From NCBI GenBank assembly GCA_902476665.1, contig CABSEO010000081.1:1-7892 (forward strand): a DNA stretch of 7,892 nt. Reading direction: 5' to 3'. Origin of the DNA: an uncultured Emergencia sp. (GTDB lineage: Bacteria > Bacillota > Clostridia > Peptostreptococcales > Anaerovoracaceae). The notes below the pieces were generated by a model, which saw nothing but the letters and a program-made list of their open reading frames with translations, ran no database searches and had not been told where the DNA came from. The translations under genes were made by a program, and so were the position numbers. Positions 1-5,176 of the stretch are shown here, one piece after another. Each line of letters begins with the position of its first letter. Position 1 is the first letter of the stretch.

Positions 1-33
1 ATTTCCTACACCGTAATCGATTATCGCAATCAT
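1..33 (-). CDS. hisH: HisH, imidazole glycerol phosphate synthase glutaminase subunit (N-terminus only)
   Basis: Partial gene running off the left edge. The 11 visible codons read MIAIIDYGVGN, which is the characteristic first beta strand and oxyanion-side loop of HisH (family start typically M-I-A-I-I-D-Y-G-x-G-N). HisH hydrolyses glutamine and channels ammonia to HisF, which makes imidazole glycerol phosphate and AICAR. The ATG lies 8 nt after the hisB stop, and an AGGTGA ribosome site overlaps that TAG stop, so translation is probably coupled to hisB. The catalytic Cys-His-Glu triad is outside the window and cannot be checked. The identification rests on this short but distinctive N-terminus and on operon position. 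Confidence 0.85.
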   Translation of the reverse strand, partial: MIAIIDYGVGN

Positions 34-41
34 AGCTTCAC

Positions 42-629
42 CTATAAGATTCCTTTCGTTGAAGGAATTTCGTCCTGATACCCTTCCTCAATTTTTACTG
101 CCTGCGCCATGGTTCTTCCAAAGGCCTTGAACATGGCTTCAATAATATGGTGAGAATTTTCTCCGGCCAATTCTCTGATATGGAGGGTCACTCCGGCCTT
201 TCTCACAAATCCCAGAAAAAATTCCTTTACAAGCTCTGTATCAAAATTACCCATCTTAGCAGCAGGGATATCAGCCTGAAATCCCAGATAGTCTCTGCCG
301 GAAATATCCGCAGCACAGAGCATCAGCGTCTCATCCATAGGCAGAATCATGTAACCGTATCGGCAGATACCTCTTTTGTCGCCCAGCGCCTGTGCAAAGG
401 CCTCTCCCAGAGCAATTCCCATATCTTCCACAGTATGGTGATCATCCACATAAGTGTCGCCCTTGCAGAATATCTCCAGATCAAACCGCCCGTGTCTTGC
501 AAAGAGGGTCAGCATATGATCCATAAATCCGCATCCGGTATCTGCCCGGCTTTCTCCTCTTCCGTCAAGATTCAGTTTCAGCCTGATTTCTGTCTCTGCT
601 GTTTTTCTGTTGATTTCAGCGGTTCTCAT
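42..629 (-). CDS. hisB: Imidazoleglycerol-phosphate dehydratase HisB
   Basis: Cytoplasmic Mn-dependent enzyme that dehydrates imidazole glycerol phosphate to imidazole acetol phosphate, the substrate of HisC encoded just upstream. The 195-residue protein is the normal monofunctional length, with no fused histidinol-phosphatase domain. Visible family motifs are FMDHML (35-40), DDHHTVED (62-69) and ENSHHIIEAMFKAFGR (157-172), which carry the metal-binding histidines and glutamates (H38, H64, H65, E68, H160, H161, E164), and the conserved C-terminus PSTKGIL. The ATG is preceded by GGAGG at 6 nt spacing and lies 17 nt after the hisC stop. Nothing in it is truncated or unusual. Histidinol-phosphate phosphatase must therefore be encoded elsewhere. 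Confidence 0.97.
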   Translation of the reverse strand: MRTAEINRKTAETEIRLKLNLDGRGESRADTGCGFMDHMLTLFARHGRFDLEIFCKGDTYVDDHHTVEDMGIALGEAFAQALGDKRGICRYGYMILPMDETLMLCAADISGRDYLGFQADIPAAKMGNFDTELVKEFFLGFVRKAGVTLHIRELAGENSHHIIEAMFKAFGRTMAQAVKIEEGYQDEIPSTKGIL

Positions 630-646
630 ATTCTTCCTCCATATCT

Positions 647-1717
647 CTATAACGCAGCTTCTTTCAAAATCTCTTTCACAGTCGTCAGAAACTGTTTCAT
701 CTCCTCTTCTGTGCCGATGGTAATTCGATTATAGTCTCTGATCTGTTCTTTGTCAAAATGACGAACAAGAATGCCTCGTTCTCTGAGCCTTTCATAAAGT
801 TCTCTTCCGCCGATACTGCCGCTTTTGGCAAAAAGAAAATTCGCAGCGGACGGAAGTACTGAAAATCCCATCTCAGAAAGTTTTTCAGCAGTATATTCTC
901 TTGTCCTGATAATCCTCCTGCAGTTTTCCATGTAGTAGCTGTTTTCCCTGACAGCCGCAATTCCCAGAGCCGCCGTCAGACGGTTCACATTGTACGGATT
1001 GGTGGAAAACTTGATCCTCTCCAAATCGCTGATCAGTGCAGGGGATGCGGCAGCAAAGCCCAGTCTTCCCCCTGCCATGCTTCTGGATTTTGAAAAGGTC
1101 TGCACCACCAGCAGGTTTTCGTATTTGTGAATCAACGATATCGCGCTTTCAGATCCAAAATCCACATAAGCCTCATCGACAACCACTACCTGATCCGGAT
1201 TTGTCCGAATGATGTCCTCGATCCGATAAAGCGGAAGAGCTTTGCCTGTCGGCGCATTAGGATTTGCAATGACAATCATGCCGTCTCTGCAGACATAATC
1301 CGCCGGCTCAATGGAAAAATCCTCTGTCAGAGGGATCATGCGGTAATCCGTATGATGTAGTTCTGCAAAAACCTGATAAAATCCATAGGAGATCTCAGGA
1401 AAATATACCTTTCCGCCTTCTCCTGCAAAGGCCATAAAGGCAAAATTCAGAATCTCATCAGACCCGTTGGCCGCAAAGATGTTCTCCTTTTGCACTCTGT
1501 AAAGTCCCGCAATGGCTTCCTTCAGCTCTGAAGAGTCCGGATCCTGATATAACCGCAGTTTTTCCAGTTCCTTCTTCTGCAGTGCCGCCAGAGTCTCCGG
1601 ACCAGGCGGATAAGGAGACTCATTGGTATTCAGTTTAATCAGATTCTGATCTTTGGGCTGCTCTCCCGGAGTATATGGAGTCAGCCTTCTATATTGTCTG
1701 CTTAAAAATTTACTCAT
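647..1717 (-). CDS. hisC: Histidinol-phosphate aminotransferase HisC
   Basis: PLP-dependent class I/II aminotransferase that converts imidazole acetol phosphate plus glutamate to histidinol phosphate. The protein has 356 residues, full length for HisC. Visible motifs are LNTNESPYPP (29-38) at the N-terminal substrate arm, ANGSDEIL (83-90) at the PLP phosphate loop, NPNAPTG (152-158), DEAYVDF (181-187) with the Asp that binds the PLP ring nitrogen, TFSKSRSMAGGRLGF (207-221) with Schiff-base lysine K210, and the C-terminal RITIGT (331-336) with the carboxylate/phosphate-binding Arg. The start ATG has an AGAGGAT ribosome site about 5 nt upstream and lies 12 nt after the hisG stop. HisC-like enzymes can also act on aromatic amino acids, but the operon context supports the histidine role. 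Confidence 0.96.
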   Translation of the reverse strand: MSKFLSRQYRRLTPYTPGEQPKDQNLIKLNTNESPYPPGPETLAALQKKELEKLRLYQDPDSSELKEAIAGLYRVQKENIFAANGSDEILNFAFMAFAGEGGKVYFPEISYGFYQVFAELHHTDYRMIPLTEDFSIEPADYVCRDGMIVIANPNAPTGKALPLYRIEDIIRTNPDQVVVVDEAYVDFGSESAISLIHKYENLLVVQTFSKSRSMAGGRLGFAAASPALISDLERIKFSTNPYNVNRLTAALGIAAVRENSYYMENCRRIIRTREYTAEKLSEMGFSVLPSAANFLFAKSGSIGGRELYERLRERGILVRHFDKEQIRDYNRITIGTEEEMKQFLTTVKEILKEAAL

Positions 1718-1729
1718 AACTATCCTCTT

Positions 1730-2380
1730 TTATTTTCCCTGTTCCATATCCGATGATACCTGCTGTGCCAGACTGTCTCTCAACATTTCCACTGCCTGGG
1801 TTTTGAACTGAAAACCCGCTTTATTAGCGATGAGTCTCGCACTGATAGGCACGATAGTGTCAACTACTTCAAGATTGTTTTCTTTCAGAGTCTTTCCCGT
1901 TTCCACAATATCCACAATAACGTCGGAAAGTCCCAAAATCGGCGCGATTTCAATGGAGCCGTTCAGCTTGATGATGTCAATGTCACGGCTTTCTTTTTCG
2001 TAAAAACATTTTGCAATATTAGGGACCTTTGTAGCCACTTTCAGTGTTCTTTCTGTTTTGTCACGAAAACCGGCCTTTGCCGCCACCGCCATTTTGCATT
2101 TTCCCAGATTCAGATCCAAAAGCTCATAAACGTCAGGATTATATTCCAGCAGAATGTCTTTGCCGGCCACACCGATATCTGCCGCTCCCCGCTCCACATA
2201 AATCGTCACATCCGAGGGTTTTACCCAGAAATAACGGACTCCTGCCTCCTGATTTTCAAAAATCAGTTTTCGATTGTCTTCTTTTATGGCGGGACAAGGG
2301 AATCCTGCCTGTTCAAACATGTCATAAACCTTTTTCCCCAATCTGCCTTTCGGCAGAGCCACGTTAATCATTTCTTTCAA
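1730..2380 (-). CDS. hisG: ATP phosphoribosyltransferase catalytic subunit HisG, short form
   Basis: Catalyses the first committed step of histidine synthesis, ATP plus PRPP to phosphoribosyl-ATP. At 216 residues it is the short (HisGS) form, lacking the C-terminal histidine-binding regulatory domain of long HisG, and it needs HisZ, encoded immediately upstream. Visible motifs are ALPKGRLGKK (8-17) near the N-terminus, ERGAADIGVAGKD (63-75), and the PRPP-binding region around DIVETGKTLKENNLEV (157-172). The start chosen is a TTG at 2378-2380, because GGGAGG lies 9 nt upstream of it. An in-frame ATG at 2369-2371 (Met4) has only weak purine support. With the TTG start, hisG overlaps the end of hisZ by 17 nt; with the ATG, by 8 nt. 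Either overlap implies translational coupling of the two subunits. Confidence 0.96.
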   Translation of the reverse strand: MKEMINVALPKGRLGKKVYDMFEQAGFPCPAIKEDNRKLIFENQEAGVRYFWVKPSDVTIYVERGAADIGVAGKDILLEYNPDVYELLDLNLGKCKMAVAAKAGFRDKTERTLKVATKVPNIAKCFYEKESRDIDIIKLNGSIEIAPILGLSDVIVDIVETGKTLKENNLEVVDTIVPISARLIANKAGFQFKTQAVEMLRDSLAQQVSSDMEQGK

Positions 2381-3482
2381 GGATTGTTACCTCCCCATCT
2401 TCCAGCCTAATCAGTTTTCTGCAGGAAATGCCCGACGGCAAAGTTCTCTCCACCAGCACGCTCTCTCCTGCTTCTCTCATAGTTCTCGCCTCCTGCATCA
2501 CAAGACGCAGATCGTCATTGTCTTCATAAAGAAAGACCACATCGAAGTCAAATTCCTTTTCACTGACATCGAGACGGTCCAAAGAATCCAGATATACGGC
2601 AAAGCCAATGGCTCCAGCCTTTTTTCCCATTCGCTCCATCAGGCCGTCATACCGGCCGCCGGACAGAATACTGCTTGGAATTCCTTTTACAAACCCTTTA
2701 TACAGTATTCCGCTGTAATAAGACATATCGTTGACTATGGAAAAATCAATATTGATATTTTTTGCCAGCCGGTTTGCCGCCAGTATACTGCAGACGGTTT
2801 CCAGTTCTTCCACCGTCTCTTTCGCCTTCCCGGTAAAGCCCGCCTTTTTTAGGACAGATAAGACTTTCCGCCAGTTGCCGTAGGTGGATACCAGCAATTC
2901 AATGGACCTATATACTTGTTCATCTATATCATGCTCACTGCAGAGTTTCTGAATCTCATGAAGATTCTTCTGTCCGATGCAGGTCAGAATCTGTTTTTTC
3001 AAAGCATCCTCAAAAGGCTGCATCACCGCTTCCAGAAGCCCCATATGAGAAATCTCCAGAACATAGCTGGGACTAATCGCTGCCAGACTTTTCGCTGCAA
3101 GAGCCGTTACCTCACAGACGTGGTACAGATCGATATCTCCCATGCATTCCAGTCCGGTCTGCAGAATTTCTTTATAGGTATGTGCTGATTTAGAAGCACG
3201 ATAAATATTCTCACTATAATAAATCTTCTCCACATACCCGTGGGTATGATGGTAGTTTTTAATAATAGAGAGAGTCAGATCCGGCTTCAGTGCCATAAGT
3301 CTGCCATTGTCATTAAAAGTGATGATACTGTCTGCTTCAAGAAAATCCTTATTTCTCACGTACAGATCGTATTCCTCAAATTTGCCCATCTTGAACTGTC
3401 TGTAGCCGTATTTCTGATACAGATTTCTCAGCTCAAAGGTAGCGATCTCTTCATTTTTCATCAGGTTTCTGCTGATTCTCAT
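2364..3482 (-). CDS. hisZ: ATP phosphoribosyltransferase regulatory subunit HisZ
   Basis: A histidyl-tRNA-synthetase paralogue without tRNA charging activity. It assembles with short HisG into the octameric ATP phosphoribosyltransferase and carries histidine feedback control. The 372-residue protein keeps the class II synthetase core: LKPDLTLSI (65-73), YRASKSAHTYKEILQTG with the following E-C-M-G (94-115), and SGGRYDGLM (274-282) followed by AIGFAVYLDSL (291-301). It has only a short C-terminal extension in place of the HisRS anticodon domain, and the adjacent short hisG supports HisZ over HisS. The start is ATG 3480-3482, preceded by GGAAAGGAG at about 11 nt. An in-frame ATG 12 codons upstream (3516-3518) falls inside the predicted -10 region and is rejected. 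First gene of the his operon. Confidence 0.95.
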   Translation of the reverse strand: MRISRNLMKNEEIATFELRNLYQKYGYRQFKMGKFEEYDLYVRNKDFLEADSIITFNDNGRLMALKPDLTLSIIKNYHHTHGYVEKIYYSENIYRASKSAHTYKEILQTGLECMGDIDLYHVCEVTALAAKSLAAISPSYVLEISHMGLLEAVMQPFEDALKKQILTCIGQKNLHEIQKLCSEHDIDEQVYRSIELLVSTYGNWRKVLSVLKKAGFTGKAKETVEELETVCSILAANRLAKNINIDFSIVNDMSYYSGILYKGFVKGIPSSILSGGRYDGLMERMGKKAGAIGFAVYLDSLDRLDVSEKEFDFDVVFLYEDNDDLRLVMQEARTMREAGESVLVERTLPSGISCRKLIRLEDGEVTILERND

Positions 3483-3508
3483 ATCTTTTTCGGCTCCTTT
3501 CCTTTCAC

Positions 3509-3558
3509 ACTTTATCATATTAACACATTAAAGTATAAAGTCAAGAGAAAACTTTAAT
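3509..3558. promoter_or_regulatory. Candidate his operator: four ACTTTA(A)T-type half-sites
   Basis: On the plus strand the copies are ACTTTAT (3509-3515), ATTAAAGT (3527-3534), ATAAAGT (3535-3541) and ACTTTAAT (3551-3558). The 3527-3534 and 3551-3558 copies form a perfect 8-bp inverted repeat with 16 bp between arms, flanking the -35 box. The 3509-3515 and 3535-3541 copies form a perfect 7-bp inverted repeat with 19 bp between arms, spanning the -10 region. This arrangement is what a dimeric regulator of the his operon would need. The regulator is not in the window; a TrpR-type HisR/YerC protein is a guess from knowledge of Firmicutes his operons. AT richness makes chance matches possible. 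Confidence 0.45.
3514..3544 (-). promoter_or_regulatory. Promoter of the his operon
   Basis: Read on the minus strand, TTGACT at 3539-3544 is a good -35 box. The -10 is ambiguous: TAATAT at 3517-3522 with a 16-bp spacer, or TATGAT at 3514-3519 with a 19-bp spacer. Either places transcription start about 25-30 nt before the hisZ ATG at 3482, leaving a short untranslated leader with no room for a T-box or attenuator. It lies just downstream of the terminator of the preceding small gene, so the his operon is an independent unit. Confidence 0.7.
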
Positions 3559-3573
3559 TTTTTTCAAAAATAG

Positions 3574-3594
3574 AAAAAACCGGCTATCTGCCGG
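3574..3594 (-). terminator. Intrinsic terminator of the small cysteine-rich membrane protein gene
   Basis: On the minus strand the arms CCGGC and GCCGG form a perfect 5-bp GC stem around a 5-nt loop (AGATA), followed directly by six T residues. The plus-strand reading has no T tract after the hairpin, so it acts in the minus direction. It lies about 28 nt past the stop of the 3622-3840 gene and separates that gene from the his promoter. Confidence 0.8.
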
Positions 3595-3621
3595 CCTCTT
3601 TCCTGTTCTCAGACTAAAAAA

Positions 3622-3840
3622 TTACCTGTCTTTCTTTCCTTCCTTGCTGCAGCTGTCAAACCGCATGCAGCTGCTGCAGTTGAAACCGCATCCTGTCTCT
3701 CCAGTGCTCACAAATTCCCGCTCTTCATTTTCATTCATCTGTGCACTTTTTTCAGCGAAAAACACCGCTGAAAATGCCAGTACACCCAAAATAACCCCTG
3801 CAATGAGAATATATCCGATATGACTGATAAAATATTCCAT
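3622..3840 (-). CDS. Small single-pass membrane protein with a four-cysteine tail
   Basis: Unrecognised 72-residue protein. Residues 7-29 form one hydrophobic helix; the polar tail contains C51, C55, C58 and C64 (spacing C-x3-C-x2-C-x5-C) in the segment GCGFNCSSCMRFDSC, and ends with lysines. The cluster could bind a metal or Fe-S centre. The layout recalls FeoB-associated cysteine-rich small membrane proteins, but there is no feoB nearby and the spacing is not clearly that family, so no function is assigned. The start is ATG 3838-3840, with GGGAGG about 11 nt upstream. Longer in-frame starts up to 3960 lie upstream of the predicted promoter and are rejected. It has its own promoter (3877-3905) and terminator (3574-3594), making it a monocistronic unit between the two operons. 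Confidence 0.75.
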   Translation of the reverse strand: MEYFISHIGYILIAGVILGVLAFSAVFFAEKSAQMNENEEREFVSTGETGCGFNCSSCMRFDSCSKEGKKDR

Positions 3841-3876
3841 AATAACTGTTTCCTCCCGATTCCCATAACTATTTTC

Positions 3877-3905
3877 ATGATACCACTTCCAAAAGCCTGT
3901 GTAAA
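3877..3905 (-). promoter_or_regulatory. Promoter of the small cysteine-rich membrane protein gene
   Basis: On the minus strand, TTTACA (3900-3905, 5 of 6 to consensus) and TATCAT (3877-3882, 5 of 6) are separated by exactly 17 bp, and the -10 is preceded by TGG, an extended -10 (TGn). Predicted transcription start is near 3870, about 30 nt before the ATG at 3840. It is divergent from, and does not overlap, the promoter at 3951-3979. Confidence 0.7.
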
Positions 3906-3950
3906 GTATCCCGGTGCGGTTAAAATTTTCTGTCTTTCGGAAGAATCCGG

Positions 3951-3979
3951 TTGACAGCAAACTGTATTACAAATATAAT
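3951..3979 (+). promoter_or_regulatory. Consensus SigA-type promoter of the GntR/ABC operon
   Basis: TTGACA (3951-3956) and TATAAT (3974-3979) are both perfect consensus hexamers with the optimal 17-bp spacer. Predicted start of transcription is near 3986, giving a leader of about 55-60 nt before the regulator gene. Such a strong promoter is expected to need tight repression, and the -10 is buried inside the first of two palindromic operators. Confidence 0.9.
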
Positions 3980-3984
3980 ACAGT
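3961..3984. promoter_or_regulatory. Operator 1, palindrome over the -10 box
   Basis: Perfect 9-bp inverted repeat, ACTGTATTA (3961-3969) and TAATACAGT (3976-3984), with a 6-bp centre (CAAATA). It covers the downstream half of the promoter spacer and the whole -10, so binding there would exclude RNA polymerase. The inner core is GTATTA-N6-TAATAC. The likely ligand is the YtrA-type GntR repressor encoded directly downstream. Confidence 0.82.
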
Positions 3985-3994
3985 AAAAGGGATC

Positions 3995-4015
3995 GTATTA
4001 CTCTTGTAATACAGT
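3995..4015. promoter_or_regulatory. Operator 2, second copy in the 5' untranslated region
   Basis: GTATTA (3995-4000), 6-bp centre (CTCTTG), TAATAC (4007-4012), then AGT, so the right arm TAATACAGT is identical to that of operator 1 and the core has the same spacing while the centre differs. The two centres are 31 bp apart, close to three helical turns, placing both sites on the same DNA face and suggesting cooperative binding downstream of the transcription start. Confidence 0.8.
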
Positions 4016-4040
4016 TCTGTTCTGACAGAAAGGAGACGGC

Positions 4041-4427
4041 TTGTTGATATCTTTTGTAGATTTCAGAATCCGGGACGGAAGTCCCGTTTATCTGCAGATC
4101 ATTGACTTTATCGAGCGAGGGATTGCTGCGGACATCATAAAAGACGGAGATGAACTGCCGTCCAGAAGAATTCTATCTGCCTTTCTCGGCATTAATCCCA
4201 ATACCGTGCAGAAGGCCTGCCGCATTCTGGAAGAGCGGGGCGTCATAGAGTCCCGCAGCGGTTCCAAAAGCCTGATCACTGTAGATGAAAAGCAGAAAGC
4301 CTCAATCCGTCGTAGATTGATCTCCGAAGCGGCAGCAGCCCTGGTGGAGAATATGAAGCAGATGGGAATGTCCCGTGAAGATACCGTTGCCTTAATTGAG
4401 GCAGTCTGGAAGGAGGATGACAGATGA
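4041..4427 (+). CDS. YtrA-type GntR-family transcriptional repressor
   Basis: A 128-residue regulator with an N-terminal GntR winged helix-turn-helix (about 10-80) and a short helical C-terminus (about 85-125) in place of a large effector domain, the hallmark of the YtrA subfamily. Visible features are DGSPVYLQIIDFIERGI (12-28), LPSRRILSAFLGINPNTVQKA (39-59) covering the helix-turn-helix, and a wing at VIESRSGSKSLITV (68-81). It should dimerise and repress its own operon through the two palindromes upstream. YtrA relatives respond to cell-wall-active antibiotics or envelope stress; the signal here is unknown. The start is a TTG: tandem TTG codons at 4041 and 4044 sit 5 and 8 nt after AGGAG (4031-4035), and the second may be the true start. 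Its stop overlaps the next gene by 4 nt (ATGA). Confidence 0.92.
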   Translation: MLISFVDFRIRDGSPVYLQIIDFIERGIAADIIKDGDELPSRRILSAFLGINPNTVQKACRILEERGVIESRSGSKSLITVDEKQKASIRRRLISEAAAALVENMKQMGMSREDTVALIEAVWKEDDR

Positions 4428-5176
4428 GAAGCTATAGCTCTGTGTTTGCTCTGATGGCAAGAACCACATTGCTCAGATGTGCGGGGATCACTTGTGCCAT
4501 GGCAGCGCTGGAGTCAGGGTTCTTCTTTTACATGATGGAAAAGCAGAGTCCGGCCATGGGGTTAGAAAAAATTCTGGAGCACTGGTTTTTTTATTTCACA
4601 GTGGAAGTGGGCTTTTTAATAATAGCGCAAATTCTGGCAGTTCCCTTTTCCCTTAAAGGGAGCAACTGCTTCTATACACTGAAAAGGCTTCCCGCAACCC
4701 GCCGCCAAATCACCACAGCCTGCAGTCTTTACAGCTTTTGCATACTGCTGTCTGTCATTGCCGTACAGACTGTACTGTTCTTTGTCTTCTGTCAGATATC
4801 CCAATTCCGGTACCAAAACAGTACCGGTATACATACTGTCTTTCTGACCTTTGTCCGCTGTCCCCTGATCATGGCTATCCTGCCGGTTTTTCAGCCCCTG
4901 TTCATACTGAGAAACATTCTGGCGCTGGCCTGTGTCAGTCTTACAGCGGGAACGGGTGTGACGCTTCAGCATAAGAACTGGGCTGTATCTGCGCTGCTTA
5001 TGCTCGTGATCTTCTGGCTGAGAGAAACAAGTTATTCCCTGCTCTTTATAAGCATCCTTGGTTATACCCTATGCCTCGCGTTCCTGATCTTCAGACTGTT
5101 CAGAAAAACAGAAGAAGACGACTTTGAAGAGAAGAATTCCGTTGACACAGTGCCGGGAGGTGAAAATTATGCGTAA
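4424..5176 (+). CDS. Six-helix membrane protein, probable ABC transporter permease
   Basis: A 250-residue integral membrane protein of no family I can name. Hydrophobic segments lie at about 16-38, 54-77, 99-123, 143-181 (long, possibly two passes), 187-199 and 204-226, followed by an acidic tail (228-250) rich in Glu and Asp. A basic loop between helices 2 and 3 holds GSNCFYTLKRLP (79-90), matched closely in the second membrane protein of the operon, which is why I read both as permease subunits of the ATPase at 7114-7839. The ATG overlaps the regulator stop by 4 nt, and the C-terminus overlaps the next gene by 8 nt. Its length is close to ABC-2-type permeases, but no family signature is clear. 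An internal perfect 7-bp inverted repeat (4807-4827) lies in its coding sequence. Confidence 0.85.
   Translation: MRSYSSVFALMARTTLLRCAGITCAMAALESGFFFYMMEKQSPAMGLEKILEHWFFYFTVEVGFLIIAQILAVPFSLKGSNCFYTLKRLPATRRQITTACSLYSFCILLSVIAVQTVLFFVFCQISQFRYQNSTGIHTVFLTFVRCPLIMAILPVFQPLFILRNILALACVSLTAGTGVTLQHKNWAVSALLMLVIFWLRETSYSLLFISILGYTLCLAFLIFRLFRKTEEDDFEEKNSVDTVPGGENYA
4807..4827. repeat. Intragenic perfect inverted repeat
   Basis: CCGGTAC (4807-4813) and GTACCGG (4821-4827) are perfectly complementary around a 7-nt loop (CAAAACA), inside the first membrane protein gene. It could form a stable mRNA hairpin or be chance; no T tract follows, so it is not an intrinsic terminator. Confidence 0.6.

Noticed and set aside
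147..734. 195-codon plus-strand open frame opposite hisB
   Set aside because: It lies antisense over clearly coding hisB and the end of hisC and has no recognisable protein features.
3483..3518. Upstream in-frame ATG extending HisZ by 12 residues
   Set aside because: The ATG lies inside the predicted -10 region, while the ATG at 3482 has a proper ribosome site and matches the family N-terminus.
3483..3573. T-box or attenuator leader for the his operon
   Set aside because: The interval between promoter and hisZ is too short for a specifier stem and antiterminator; the only hairpin nearby belongs to the upstream gene.
3841..3960. Longer N-terminus of the small membrane protein
   Set aside because: The extension begins upstream of the predicted promoter and adds a non-hydrophobic segment without a ribosome site; ATG 3840 has GGGAGG.
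4629..4661. Small palindrome TCCCTT-A-AAGGGA in the first membrane protein gene
   Set aside because: Short, inside coding sequence, not repeated elsewhere and not near a promoter; probably chance.
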